A DNA stretch of 44,272 bases from a virus: positions 1 through 44,272 of IMG/VR virus record IMGVR_UViG_3300028831_000187. One strand, 5' to 3'. Numbering within the stretch: the stretch's first letter is position 1; each line of letters opens with the position of its first letter. Below are positions 1 through 9,446 of this stretch, piece by piece. The position numbers and the translations under genes were made by a program. The notes under the pieces are model-generated. The model saw nothing but the letters and a program-made list of their open reading frames with translations. It did no database searches and had not been told where the DNA came from.

Positions 1-143
1 CACCTGACACGCCTGGCAAGAAAAGGGACGAGCAGAATAGCAGGCTGAAGCGCAAGGCCACAGTGGGCTGGTGGACGCAGAACAAGATGACGCTCGTCAT
101 GAGGAAGCGGGCGCGCTGGCTCGTTGGTTATGGGGTGGCACCG
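1..143. repeat. Terminal direct repeat, left copy (contig closes to a circle)
   Basis: These 143 bases recur at 44130-44272. Positions 12-143 are identical to the right copy; positions 2 and 11 differ (a for g, g for t). Both differences fall at third codon positions of the portal gene and are silent (proline CCA/CCG, threonine ACG/ACT). The overlap shows that the assembly is circular or terminally redundant. It is more likely an assembly overlap than a biological terminal repeat. Confidence 0.95.
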
Positions 144-1577
144 GTCATGCTGCGCCCTGACCCTGATATTGACATGCCACGCTGGAACGCCAGAGACCCG
201 CTTCACACGTTCCCGCCCATTGGAGGAGACAACCTCCAGCCGAAGGACTGCATCTTTGTTCAGAGACGCAGTTTGGCCTGGCTGCAACAGAACTATCCAG
301 AAGCCACCAGCAGGCTGCACACTGGGCGGAACCCGAAGCCTGACGACATGTACGAGATGCTCGAATATGTTGACGATGACGTGTGGGTTCTCGGTGTCGC
401 TGGCCCGAGCAGGGCGACCTGGGATACCGGTAGCGGTGGCCGTACTCCTGACGTAGAGATCTGGCGCATGCCTAACAGAATTGGCATATGTCCCGTCGTC
501 ATTCCTGAACGCATCTGTCTTGACTCTGCGCAAGGACAGTTCCAGAACGCTATTGGCATGTACAAGTGGCAAGCGCGGCTGATGGCACTAGAGGTGATCA
601 GCGTTGAGAGGAACATCTTCCCCGACACGTACCTTATATCTCGTCCAAACGAGGTGGCAGCCTTTGTCGATGGCCCCTATGACGGGCGTACTGGCAAGGT
701 CAATATTGTCAAGGGCGGCGATGTTAAGGATATGTCGACGCAGACGCCACAGATGACCAACGTTGCCATCGACAGGCTCGAACGAGCGCAGCGCCTGACA
801 GGAGGGATGCCCGCTGAAATTGGTGGCGAAAGCACTAGCAACATCCGTACTGGCAGGCGCGGTGACAGCGTTCTCTCTGCTGTTATCGACTTTCCTGTAC
901 AGGAAGCACAGGAAATCTTCCAAGAATCCCTAGCACAAGAGAACAAGATCGCCATTGCCATAGACCGCGAGTATTTCGATCACCCCAAGAGCTTCTATGT
1001 CAACGTGAAGGGCGCCAAGGGGCTGGTGCAGTACACACCCTCCGAGACCTTTACCAGCGATGTGAACTTCGTGACATTTGCACACGCTGGCGCCGACAGT
1101 AACCAGCTTACGGTGGCCCTCGGCCAGAAGCTTGGCACTGGGCAAATCTCGAGGTTCACGGCAATGCAGATAGATCCAATGATTGACGACCCGGAGTTTG
1201 AGCACGACCAGATCATCAAAGAGGCTATCGAGCAGAGCATCCTCGCCAGCATTCAGCAGCAGGCTACGACGGGTGCCCTACCTCTGCCTGACCTGGCCAA
1301 CATCATGCAACTGGTAGCCACGAACAAGAAGGATTTGGTCGATGCCGTTATCCAAGCGCAGCAGGATGCTCAAGAGCGACAGGCACAGCAAGTTCCGGCA
1401 GGCGCCCCAGAAGGACAGCCGGGTCTTGCGCTGCCTGGACAGGGAGCAGAGGCTGGACAGGCGCCACCAGAAGGAGCAGGAGGCCCACCAGGACTAGCTA
1501 CCCTGCCCGCGCTGCTTGCTCAGCTACGAGGTGCCCCGGCAATCCAGCAGACTCGTGCCACGATGGCAGCGGGATAG
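1..1577 (+). CDS. Portal protein, C-terminal 80% (continues from 43901 across the joint)
   Basis: The dodecameric portal forms the DNA entry vertex of the head and anchors the packaging motor and tail. The reading frame is open from the first base and continues in frame from 43901-44272, giving a 601-aa protein when the 143-base overlap is collapsed; an apparent start near base 63 is therefore only an internal codon. The family call rests on length, the Lys/Arg/Trp-rich N-terminal region, position after the large terminase, and overall resemblance to phage portals rather than on a diagnostic motif. The last 60 or so residues are low complexity, rich in Pro, Gly, Gln and Ala, with repeats such as PEGQPGLALPGQG, likely a flexible tail. 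It ends 7 bases before the next gene. Confidence 0.8.
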   Translation, partial: PDTPGKKRDEQNSRLKRKATVGWWTQNKMTLVMRKRARWLVGYGVAPVMLRPDPDIDMPRWNARDPLHTFPPIGGDNLQPKDCIFVQRRSLAWLQQNYPEATSRLHTGRNPKPDDMYEMLEYVDDDVWVLGVAGPSRATWDTGSGGRTPDVEIWRMPNRIGICPVVIPERICLDSAQGQFQNAIGMYKWQARLMALEVISVERNIFPDTYLISRPNEVAAFVDGPYDGRTGKVNIVKGGDVKDMSTQTPQMTNVAIDRLERAQRLTGGMPAEIGGESTSNIRTGRRGDSVLSAVIDFPVQEAQEIFQESLAQENKIAIAIDREYFDHPKSFYVNVKGAKGLVQYTPSETFTSDVNFVTFAHAGADSNQLTVALGQKLGTGQISRFTAMQIDPMIDDPEFEHDQIIKEAIEQSILASIQQQATTGALPLPDLANIMQLVATNKKDLVDAVIQAQQDAQERQAQQVPAGAPEGQPGLALPGQGAEAGQAPPEGAGGPPGLATLPALLAQLRGAPAIQQTRATMAAG

Positions 1578-1584
1578 GAGAATC

Positions 1585-1761
1585 ATGGCTAAGTCCAAGA
1601 AGACTACGTCGACTGGCACCACGACGACCACCACTCGTGTTCCCTATACCCGGCCACAGCGCTCGTCCACAAGCACGAAAACGCAGGTAGTTGAGAACTA
1701 CCAGCAGCGCATGGGTTCCGTCCGGGCCAAGCAGACTGGCAAGTCGCAAAAGGGCTTCTGA
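1585..1761 (+). CDS. Small basic Thr/Lys-rich protein
   Basis: A 58-aa protein of unknown function. It starts at an ATG after GGAGAA, seven bases beyond the portal stop. The N-terminal third is lysine- and threonine-rich with a run of threonines (TGTTTTTTRVPYTRP), and the C-terminus is basic (RAKQTGKSQKGF); it is probably disordered and may bind nucleic acid or another virion protein. It sits between the portal and the large internal virion proteins and ends in TGATG, overlapping the next start by one base, so it is translated with them. Such short basic proteins next to portals are common in phages but I do not recognise the family. Confidence 0.7.
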   Translation: MAKSKKTTSTGTTTTTTRVPYTRPQRSSTSTKTQVVENYQQRMGSVRAKQTGKSQKGF

Positions 1762-1859
1762 TGTTGGCCGTCGTGCAGGACACCTCAGACACAATCTGGC
1801 TGATCGTCGGCATTCTCGCCATCATTGCGCTGTTTCTCTTTATTATCGGGAGGCGCTAA
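1761..1859 (+). CDS. 32-aa single-pass membrane peptide
   Basis: A very short gene (32 aa) held in place by overlapping junctions: its ATG overlaps the preceding TGA (TGATG) and its TAA overlaps the following ATG (TAATG). Residues 11-30 are almost entirely hydrophobic (from TIWLIVGILA to the end) and are followed by Arg-Arg, giving one transmembrane helix with a positive C-terminal tail. The acidic N-terminus (QDTSD) would face outward. The role is unknown; a small membrane peptide between portal and ejection-type proteins could act in DNA entry or be a minor virion component. The reading is supported by both junctions and by composition. Confidence 0.65.
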   Translation: MLAVVQDTSDTIWLIVGILAIIALFLFIIGRR

Positions 1860-2308
1860 TGCCACGCGGAGGCGCACGTCAGGGAAAGCCGGGCCAGGCA
1901 TACGGCAACAGGGCTGACCTTAATTCCCCCAAGGTCCCGACCATTGTGCCGAAGGGCGCACAGTATGGCCAGCGTCAAGCGTTGGAGACCTCGCAGCGGG
2001 TTTTGCCACCCGCGGCGGGGAACCCCGGTCAGCCTGCCCCAGTGGGCGCTCCAGCGACCCCTGTAGGCGCGCCTGGCGCCCCTGGGGCGGCGGCCGGTCC
2101 CGTCAACCTGCCCGCCTTCAATCGGCCTTCAGAGCGGCCAGGGGAGCCGGTCACGCATGGGCTGCCCATCGGGGCGGGAGGTGGACCGGAGGTGATGGGG
2201 ATGCCCCCGAACAACCTCGGTCAACTGCTTGACCAGTTGTCACGCCAGCCGTTCGCATCACCGGCTATTCAGCAACTCGCTGCGCTTGTGAAGAGCGGCA
2301 GGATGTGA
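1859..2308 (+). CDS. Pro/Gly/Ala-rich small structural-type protein
   Basis: A 149-aa protein that starts at ATG overlapping the previous TAA. The N-terminus MPRGGARQGKPGQAYGNRADL resembles short proteins found in structural modules of many actinobacterial phages (recognised by eye only). Residues 55-85 are collagen-like in composition (PVGAPGAPGAAAGP) and are likely disordered; the last 35 residues form a more regular helix (LGQLLDQLSRQ, IQQLAALVKS). The stop overlaps the GTG of the giant downstream gene (GTGA). A role as linker, scaffold or minor virion protein is inference from position. Confidence 0.7.
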   Translation: MPRGGARQGKPGQAYGNRADLNSPKVPTIVPKGAQYGQRQALETSQRVLPPAAGNPGQPAPVGAPATPVGAPGAPGAAAGPVNLPAFNRPSERPGEPVTHGLPIGAGGGPEVMGMPPNNLGQLLDQLSRQPFASPAIQQLAALVKSGRM

Positions 2309-5300
2309 GCGCACAAAGCGAGGCCCTCGACAGACTGCTCAATACTACCCCGGAGATGAACAATGCGCCAGGGGTAGCCCTGCCCCTCTCTATGATGACT
2401 GGGAATACGCAGCAGTTCGGGCAGGCGCTCGCCATGGGGAACAAGCTCCAGGCACTGAACAGCGTCGTCGAGGAACATACGGCGAAGGTTGGAGGTAGCT
2501 CCAACTTCGCTAAGGTGCTGGGCTTCTTTGGGCACGCTGCGAGCGAAGTGACGCACCCGGTGGGAGAGGCGGTCGGGGGACTCCTCCACGTTGCCGGTGC
2601 TCCTCTCAGGGAAGTCCAGCACCAATATCGCTACTTCCATGATGTATGGGACAGGCACGGACCTATTGATGCCCTGCTTGAATTGATTCCAGCAGCGGGC
2701 ATTATGGGTGTAGCGGCAGCAACGGATGTCCTGACCTTGGGCTTGGCCTCACCTGTAACCACACTCGCAGCGGAGGCTGCAACGGGCCTGGAGGCTCGCC
2801 TGCTGCACCCTGACTCCTGGAAACGAACCACCGACGGCGAGGCGTACCTCGACAGATCGGGTAGGCATGTGTCCATTGGTCGGGATATCGGCAAAGCGTT
2901 CAACCATGTTCCCGGCCTCGGCAGTCAGGTAACGGACAGCGGTGAAGGTTGGCTCTCCGGGGCCATGGACGCCATCGCAGACCTCGCTGCCGATCCCCTG
3001 GCGGTCGCTGGTCGCCTGCGGGGTGGAGCCCTCGGCATCGAAGGTGCGGGCGGCTACAGGGCCGTTGAGCGGGCAGCGGTGGCCGCTGGTGAGCACGGAC
3101 CTGCCTGGACCGAAGAGGTCCCCGTCGGCCTGAGTAAGGTCTGGGGCGGCCTCGGCGTTCGCAACATCGAGAATGCCTACACCCAGTATCCCCGCTTCGC
3201 TCGGGCAGTGAAGGACATCGCCAGCATCAGTAACGAGGGTGACCTTGCCAGACGGTACGGCGAGAATCTGGGACCGCTGATTCCGAGACTCGCCAAAGCC
3301 GAGACTCCCGGCGAGGTCATGGATGTCTTCCGAGGTGCAGCCAACACGAACGAAATCATCTCGGGACGACTCCCTACCCGCTCATTCACACGCATCCCCT
3401 TCGCTGCGCTGTATGAAGGTATGGCGGATCCAACTGGTAATGCCATGAACCGGGCTGTAGCCCGTATGGCCCGTATCCAGAACGTGTTCACGCCCGAGAC
3501 GATGAACTTCTCCTCCAAGGGCTTCTCCCTGGACGAGAAGGGCTTGAACTACGCCTCGGAGGGCATCTACCGCTCCCTGCTCATGGGCATGAAGCCCCAG
3601 GATGCCGCCGACGTTGTAACCGAACTCTACCGGGCTGGTACACCTCAGGCCCGAGATGAGATCATGAACGGCGCCTGGGTCAAGATGTTTGACAATCTCG
3701 GCATCAAGACCCTGGTTGATAAAGAGGGCGCTGTCGTCAATATCACCGACGCCGATCAGAACCTCATCCGGCAGAAGCTCTTCCACAAGCTTGAAGAGGT
3801 CACTGGCACCCGCGGCGGCGGCGAGCCCTTTGCCAGAGACGCCACCGGGCGCAATGCCTCAGGTTTCCCCACCGGCGATGGCAGCATCGACAATGTACCC
3901 GTTCATGTGGGCGATGTGCTCGAAGACGGCACCGTCGCTCCTCATGGCGATGTCGGTCGTAGGGCGTTCCCTGATTATCAGAAGGTTCGCCACGAACTCA
4001 TGGGCCTCGGTGGCTTAAAGAAGTACACCGGCCGGGTGAGCGAGTTTTGGTACGACCACTACACCAGCACCGTCTTCAAGCCTATGGCCCTCGCCACGCT
4101 GGGCTTCCCTCTGCGTGTTGCGTCGGGTGAGATTATCCCTCAGGCTATGCGGGGCGAGACTTGGAACCTCATCAAGAGCCGGATTGCCCTCACCGCCGCC
4201 AAGGAGGAGGCTGGGGGCCTTCTAGCGAGCAGCGAGGCCCCTAGCGTCGTTGCGGCGGTCAGTAAGGCCGCCCGCCCTCACATTGTGAAGGTGATCGAGC
4301 AGGGCCTCGACTCGCCAATTGGACGAGAGGCTGCTGAGCGCCTGGACTTTTCCACCAAGATCCTGATGGACAATGGCGGACACATCATGAACCCCGCCGT
4401 TACCGCAGGCCATAGCGTCACATCAGGCGATGCGGATGATCTGGTATTCAATAAGGCGTTGGACATGCTCCATCGTCAGCAGCCCCCGTCACAGATTGAC
4501 GGCAGGCCCTTGGGCGACTTCGAGGGCCGGGACCTCAATGAGATATACCAGTGGCAACACAACCTGGACCGTCACGCCAAGGATGGACCGACCAGGGCGG
4601 CCATGCGAGGCCTCGTCGATGCTCTTACACCGATGCCATCCGAAGTTACAGGCGTACAAGGAATCTCTGAGAGGGTCGGGACTGCCATACCGCCCACAGC
4701 TACACCGGAAGCAGCATTGCCGGAAGCCTGGAAAACTGCCGCTCCCGTTACCGTTCCTCCGCTCGAAGATGTCCACCCCGATGCTGCTGCGCTGGCGCAG
4801 AAGCTCCAGGCGGACGGCATCCCCTGGAAGGAAGCCAACAAGTATAAGGCTGAGGACTGGGAGCGTATCGCTACTGCGGTAGGAGTAGACCCTCCTGCTC
4901 CGACAACGATCAGGGATATCCGTCGCTCGCTCCAGCATGCTGAACAGACACAGGCTGCTGCCGCTGGTGCTGTGCCCGTGCCCAAGCCGACAGGCCCCGA
5001 GGTCGTCCGGGTCAAGTCCGGGCACTACGAGTACGACGCACCCGAGGGCAAGATCGTTATCAAGCGTGTCCGTCCTCGTGGCGAGGCTAGTCAGTGGCAT
5101 GTGCAGCGCCCCGGCATGCCTGAAGCGCCCTCTCCTATGATGGAGGAAGCGGCTGCTGCGGACGCCAGGGCCAAGCAGATCGTTGATGAGTCGCACGGCA
5201 TTACAGCTGAAGAGTCGCCCTACCCAACCAAGGCTCAGATTGATGATCTGATTAAGAAGCGCAAGCTGGAGAACACTCCGGGCAATCGTATGAGGATCGA

Positions 5301-8300
5301 GGAGGAACTGCAAAAGGGGATCAAGCCCACCCACATGCTCCAAGGCGATAGGCCAGTGCATGTGCTGTATGAAAGCGGAGACCGGGCACAGATCATTGAC
5401 CCCGAGACGGGGCGGCAGCACAGCATTAGGAATGAGAATCTTACACCGATAGCCGATGACGAGATGGCGCACCCGCTCTTCGGCGCCAAGGTGCGGAGGA
5501 CTCGGGAAGAACTCCAGGCTGAGCTAGACGACATGCTCGAACAGCAACGCCAGGCTCACAGCGTCTGGGAAAGCACGGCGAACGATGAAGTGCGCTCCGA
5601 GATGGCAGGGAAGCTTGAGAACCTGGACGACAACATCGCTAAGTTCGAACGGGCGCTGCACGGCAAGGGGTTCGGTGAGGTGGCCGCACTCCCCACCGAG
5701 GCCCCAGAGATCGTCGGCCGCAACCCCGAGCCACGCAAGATCGCGGCCAGAGACGTCAAGGCGGGTGACAAGTTCGCCACACCCTACGAAACTGGCGTTG
5801 CGACGGACACCTACGTCGTCAAGAAGGTCGAGAAAGCAGGTCGGTTCATTCGTATTACTGCCGAGGATGGCAGCGTCCATGAATACGGCCCATCAAAAAA
5901 CCTCGACGTGTTCCAAGGCGAAACGGTCAGAGGCCGAGCGATTCGTGAAGCTACTGCAAAGTTGCGTCAGGAAAAGGTGGACCCTGGCTCCGAAGAAGGC
6001 CAGGAGTTTATTCATCGTTACATTGCTAAGGCTGAACGAGAGGTCGCTCCCGCTGCTCCTGCTGCTGCTGAGGCACCCAAGGCTGAGGTCTATGGGTCCC
6101 TCGAAGAAGCCAAGGCTGCTGCCATGGGGCGCCCTGCCCCGCCCAGTCCTGAGGCTACTATCGGTCGTCCGGTAGAGACCGTCAAGGCTCCAGTGCTGGA
6201 AGCACAGACCCCAGTAGAGGAGCATAGGCCCATCAAGTTCGGGCGTGCCAAGTCAGGACAGTATGGCTTCGAGTCGTACCCTGAGCAGGGTGGCGTCATC
6301 GGCCAAGGTAAGATCGTCAAGGAAGGCAAGCAGTGGAACGTTACCTACCCTGGTGAAGCTGAAGTCGGTAGCACCCACAGGACACTGAAGGAAGCGCAGC
6401 AAGCAGTCCAAGACTTCACTGCCAAGTCCCATGCTACTGAGATGGCTCGACGGTCAGCGAACATCGCTGCTGACATCCCTCTTGACACTGCTATTAAGGC
6501 AGCGGAGAGAGCGGCGAGGGACTGGCTGGACACTGCACCCGAGGCATTGCTGGAGAACAACCCTCGGCACTTCCGCTCCAACGTGCCAGGGCAGGACCCG
6601 CACGGCGCCTGGGCCAAGGTCATTGTCAGGACGGCGCTGGCTGATGCCACCAAGCCTGGCATGATAGACGCTCCCATTGCCGATGCGCTGCACATGGATG
6701 TGATCCACGACATCGCTAACGGCAGAGTGCCCGACCTGGATCGGCTGGCGGCTGTCGACCCCGCACACAGGCCCGACACGCTGGTAGGCCCAGCGCACAC
6801 CCTGCCGATCAAGCAGGGAACGATAGCCAAGGTTGCCAACTGGGGGCACACCAAGATCTTCAGTCCGATGATTAATTACATGGCTCGTGAGCCGATGTAC
6901 CACAACCTGGTATGGCACGAGTACAACGGCGGGCTAAAGACGGCTGTCGAGAATGGTTTCATGCAGGATTGGGAAGCCAGGATGATTGCCCAGCAACGGG
7001 CCTCGTTCAATATGAGCAAGCTTGTTCACAACCTGAACGAGCGGACCTACATGTCTGAGAGCACTCGCAACTGGATGCCCTTCTTCTTCGCCGAGACTCA
7101 GGCGTTCCGCCGCACTGGGCAACTACTAGCCGATGACCCTGGTGCGTTCCGTCGGTTCCAGTTGGCATCCTCCATGCTCCTCGATGTGGGTAACCCGCAG
7201 AAGGGTGAGGATGGCTCAGCCAACATGGTCTTCCCCGGTGAGGGCTTCTTGGCTCAGGCCGCCATCGGCGTGCTGAACAAGTTCCACATCCCCATGGCTG
7301 GCGCCGTGCCCATCGCCTTTACTGGCACCGTTCAGTCCCTTGGTCCAGTGTTTCCGCTGACCAGCCTCGGCGAAGAGCAATTGCCTGTCGGTCCACTGGC
7401 CGCTCTGGGCGTGAAGGCTGCCACTGGCATGTTCCCCGAGCTAACCCCCTTGGGCGAGAAGATCATTGGCTCCGCAGGCATGCAGCAGTCGGTCATGGAC
7501 ATGCTCATTCCGAACGCCACGCTCCGGGGGATGTACCACACATTCACCGGCGACCATAACCGTGCCTTCATGAACGCCCAGTTGTATGTGATCCAGGATC
7601 TGGCTCGCCAGCAGCAAGAGGAAGAAACCAAGGCGGCTAAGGAAGGGCGCCCGGCGAAGAGGATCATTCCTGACGAAAGCTCCTCGGTCATTGACCAGCA
7701 AGACTTTGTGAACAGGGTGAAGAACCAGACTCGTGTGGTCATGGGCGTGCGGGCCATCCTTGCCAGCATTAACCCCACTGCCACATCGGCTGAAGTGGGG
7801 AAGAGCCAGTTCCGTGATGAAGTGCGTAAGCTCATCAAAGAGAAGGGCCTTGCTCAAGGGATGCAGGAGTTCCTGACTCGGCATCCGGATGCTACGCCGT
7901 ACACCGTCTTCACCTCTGAGGCGAACGTCAAGGCTCCGCTGTCTGCCTCCTCCGAGGTGGGCGAATGGCTACATCAGAACCTCGACACCGTGAAGAACTA
8001 CGCCTACGGCGGAGCGTGGCTGATCCCTCAGGCTAAGGACACGTTCGACCAGGGGGTCTACAACGAACAGCTAGCCCTTAGTCTACGCCAGCGCAAGGCT
8101 CCCGAGCAGTTCTTCAAGGACATCCAGATTGCATCGAGCAACAACCAGTACTACGCCATGAAGGCACAGTTTGATCAGGCTATGACGAAGGCCAAGGGCG
8201 ACCCCGCCAAGGAGAAGGCGATCAAGGCGAAGTGGACAGGGCTGAAGCAAGCCTTCGGTGCACAGAACCCCGTCTGGTTCGAGGACTACCAGTCACCTGA

Positions 8301-8676
8301 GCGCAGGATCATGCGGGACAACACGATTGCTGACTTCCGGCGTATGGTTGCAGATCCTAGTGTCCCTCAGTCGCCCCAGTTCCAGGGCATCCAGTTGCTG
8401 CTGCGTGGCTACGATAGGTTCGTAGAAGCCTCGCTGCCGGGACGCACAGACACATTCGCCAAGCAGGCTCGAGCCATAGCGGAACAGCAATGGGACGATA
8501 ACCTGGATGGACTGATGCAACGTCGGCCTGAGTTGACTCCGCTTATTCAAAAGATCTTCAAGGGTGCAACGGTACAGTCTGCTACACAGGCAGCGACGGC
8601 AAGTGAACTGACGCCAGAACTGGAAGAGCTGCTTGGATCACTGACGCCTGAGCAATTGGCAGGGAGGACGCCGTGA
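2305..8676 (+). CDS. Giant 2123-aa putative internal virion / DNA-ejection protein
   Basis: Starts at GTG in a GTGA overlap. At 2123 aa it is the largest gene, about 14% of the genome. In podoviruses, proteins of this size just after the portal are usually internal virion proteins that are ejected with the DNA (T7 gp16, N4 vRNAP); I see no RNA polymerase or lytic-enzyme motif. A hydrophobic stretch lies near residues 118-160 (LELIPAAGIMGVAAATDVL). Residues about 720-1500 are Pro/Ala/Glu/Lys-rich with two copies of a KSGxY...GKIV...QWxVxxPG module near 903-945 and 1312-1370. The C-terminal 600 residues are more globular (FSPMINYMAREPMYHNLVWH, NERTYMSESTRNWMPFFF), helical and rich in Gln. The next gene overlaps by GTGA. 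Function is inferred from size and place. Confidence 0.75.
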   Translation: MSAQSEALDRLLNTTPEMNNAPGVALPLSMMTGNTQQFGQALAMGNKLQALNSVVEEHTAKVGGSSNFAKVLGFFGHAASEVTHPVGEAVGGLLHVAGAPLREVQHQYRYFHDVWDRHGPIDALLELIPAAGIMGVAAATDVLTLGLASPVTTLAAEAATGLEARLLHPDSWKRTTDGEAYLDRSGRHVSIGRDIGKAFNHVPGLGSQVTDSGEGWLSGAMDAIADLAADPLAVAGRLRGGALGIEGAGGYRAVERAAVAAGEHGPAWTEEVPVGLSKVWGGLGVRNIENAYTQYPRFARAVKDIASISNEGDLARRYGENLGPLIPRLAKAETPGEVMDVFRGAANTNEIISGRLPTRSFTRIPFAALYEGMADPTGNAMNRAVARMARIQNVFTPETMNFSSKGFSLDEKGLNYASEGIYRSLLMGMKPQDAADVVTELYRAGTPQARDEIMNGAWVKMFDNLGIKTLVDKEGAVVNITDADQNLIRQKLFHKLEEVTGTRGGGEPFARDATGRNASGFPTGDGSIDNVPVHVGDVLEDGTVAPHGDVGRRAFPDYQKVRHELMGLGGLKKYTGRVSEFWYDHYTSTVFKPMALATLGFPLRVASGEIIPQAMRGETWNLIKSRIALTAAKEEAGGLLASSEAPSVVAAVSKAARPHIVKVIEQGLDSPIGREAAERLDFSTKILMDNGGHIMNPAVTAGHSVTSGDADDLVFNKALDMLHRQQPPSQIDGRPLGDFEGRDLNEIYQWQHNLDRHAKDGPTRAAMRGLVDALTPMPSEVTGVQGISERVGTAIPPTATPEAALPEAWKTAAPVTVPPLEDVHPDAAALAQKLQADGIPWKEANKYKAEDWERIATAVGVDPPAPTTIRDIRRSLQHAEQTQAAAAGAVPVPKPTGPEVVRVKSGHYEYDAPEGKIVIKRVRPRGEASQWHVQRPGMPEAPSPMMEEAAAADARAKQIVDESHGITAEESPYPTKAQIDDLIKKRKLENTPGNRMRIEEELQKGIKPTHMLQGDRPVHVLYESGDRAQIIDPETGRQHSIRNENLTPIADDEMAHPLFGAKVRRTREELQAELDDMLEQQRQAHSVWESTANDEVRSEMAGKLENLDDNIAKFERALHGKGFGEVAALPTEAPEIVGRNPEPRKIAARDVKAGDKFATPYETGVATDTYVVKKVEKAGRFIRITAEDGSVHEYGPSKNLDVFQGETVRGRAIREATAKLRQEKVDPGSEEGQEFIHRYIAKAEREVAPAAPAAAEAPKAEVYGSLEEAKAAAMGRPAPPSPEATIGRPVETVKAPVLEAQTPVEEHRPIKFGRAKSGQYGFESYPEQGGVIGQGKIVKEGKQWNVTYPGEAEVGSTHRTLKEAQQAVQDFTAKSHATEMARRSANIAADIPLDTAIKAAERAARDWLDTAPEALLENNPRHFRSNVPGQDPHGAWAKVIVRTALADATKPGMIDAPIADALHMDVIHDIANGRVPDLDRLAAVDPAHRPDTLVGPAHTLPIKQGTIAKVANWGHTKIFSPMINYMAREPMYHNLVWHEYNGGLKTAVENGFMQDWEARMIAQQRASFNMSKLVHNLNERTYMSESTRNWMPFFFAETQAFRRTGQLLADDPGAFRRFQLASSMLLDVGNPQKGEDGSANMVFPGEGFLAQAAIGVLNKFHIPMAGAVPIAFTGTVQSLGPVFPLTSLGEEQLPVGPLAALGVKAATGMFPELTPLGEKIIGSAGMQQSVMDMLIPNATLRGMYHTFTGDHNRAFMNAQLYVIQDLARQQQEEETKAAKEGRPAKRIIPDESSSVIDQQDFVNRVKNQTRVVMGVRAILASINPTATSAEVGKSQFRDEVRKLIKEKGLAQGMQEFLTRHPDATPYTVFTSEANVKAPLSASSEVGEWLHQNLDTVKNYAYGGAWLIPQAKDTFDQGVYNEQLALSLRQRKAPEQFFKDIQIASSNNQYYAMKAQFDQAMTKAKGDPAKEKAIKAKWTGLKQAFGAQNPVWFEDYQSPERRIMRDNTIADFRRMVADPSVPQSPQFQGIQLLLRGYDRFVEASLPGRTDTFAKQARAIAEQQWDDNLDGLMQRRPELTPLIQKIFKGATVQSATQAATASELTPELEELLGSLTPEQLAGRTP

Positions 8677-9446
8677 GTTTCTTTGATGATGTAAGTGATC
8701 CGACTGCCGCCAACACTGGCGCCTTCCCCGGCAGCAGCGTAGGACCCGCACTGGCCGGAGTGTCTCCCATTCTCTCCTCGATCCCTATTGAGATCGGAAG
8801 GAAGATGGTACCAGGAGGTACGGCGCCAGCAGGTGAGCGTTCAGTGACTCTCGGGGAGTACGACGAGCCTGATCTCGTCTCCATGGACAAGGCCATGCTG
8901 CATGTCTTCCAAACCTCACCAGAGGAACTGTCTTCTCTCCAGAAGCAGATGTGGGACGGTGGATGGTACTCGGACACCACTTACAAGCAGGGCTACACGG
9001 CTGGCATCATCCAAGATGGTGATGACATCAACCGAGCCTGGAACAACGTTGTCATGACCTCAGCCAAGAGTGGCAAGTCGATCCAAGAGGTGCTAAAGGA
9101 CGCCATCGATAGAACCACTAAGGCTGGTGGTGTCGGTGCCCTTACTGGCAAGGCAGCCGGTGCGGGGAAAGCACCCACTGCCAAAGTAGACCTCTACCAT
9201 TTCGGCAACGCCATCGCTCGTGAACTGATTGGCCGAGAGATGTCTAAGGATCAGATGGACAAGTTCATTTCGCAGTACCAGGGGGCTGAGCAAAGAGGAG
9301 AAGCTGGCAGCCCATCGGCGGCAGCCGAATCCTTCCTTCAGAATACAAGTGGCCCCGAGGTTGGCGCCCAACGGATGCTCACTGCCTTCGACCGGCTAAT
9401 GGGAATGGTCGGTAACGTCAAGCCTGTGAACCTTGGGGGCTCGTAG
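8673..9446 (+). CDS. Putative minor virion protein
   Basis: A 257-aa protein starting at GTG (GTGA overlap with the giant gene). A segment around residues 88-110 (SPEELSSLQKQMWDGGWYSD) looks like a small helical domain of the type ELxxLQxxLxxxGWY seen in phage virion proteins next to ejection proteins. It is followed by a Lys/Ala/Gly-rich linker (GKAAGAGKAPTAKV) and a second helical region containing IGREMSKDQMDKFIS, then MLTAFDRLMGMVG. No catalytic motif is visible. The stop TAG overlaps the next GTG (TAGTG). Together with its neighbours it is probably part of the internal or connector complex. Confidence 0.65.
   Translation: MSFFDDVSDPTAANTGAFPGSSVGPALAGVSPILSSIPIEIGRKMVPGGTAPAGERSVTLGEYDEPDLVSMDKAMLHVFQTSPEELSSLQKQMWDGGWYSDTTYKQGYTAGIIQDGDDINRAWNNVVMTSAKSGKSIQEVLKDAIDRTTKAGGVGALTGKAAGAGKAPTAKVDLYHFGNAIARELIGREMSKDQMDKFISQYQGAEQRGEAGSPSAAAESFLQNTSGPEVGAQRMLTAFDRLMGMVGNVKPVNLGGS

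Noticed and set aside
63-1577. An apparent gene start near base 63 for the portal
   Set aside because: The frame is open to the first base and continues in frame from 43901; base 63 is an internal valine codon.
4489-5472. Long minus-strand frame opposite the giant gene
   Set aside because: Antisense shadow of a real gene; composition implausible and no ribosome site.
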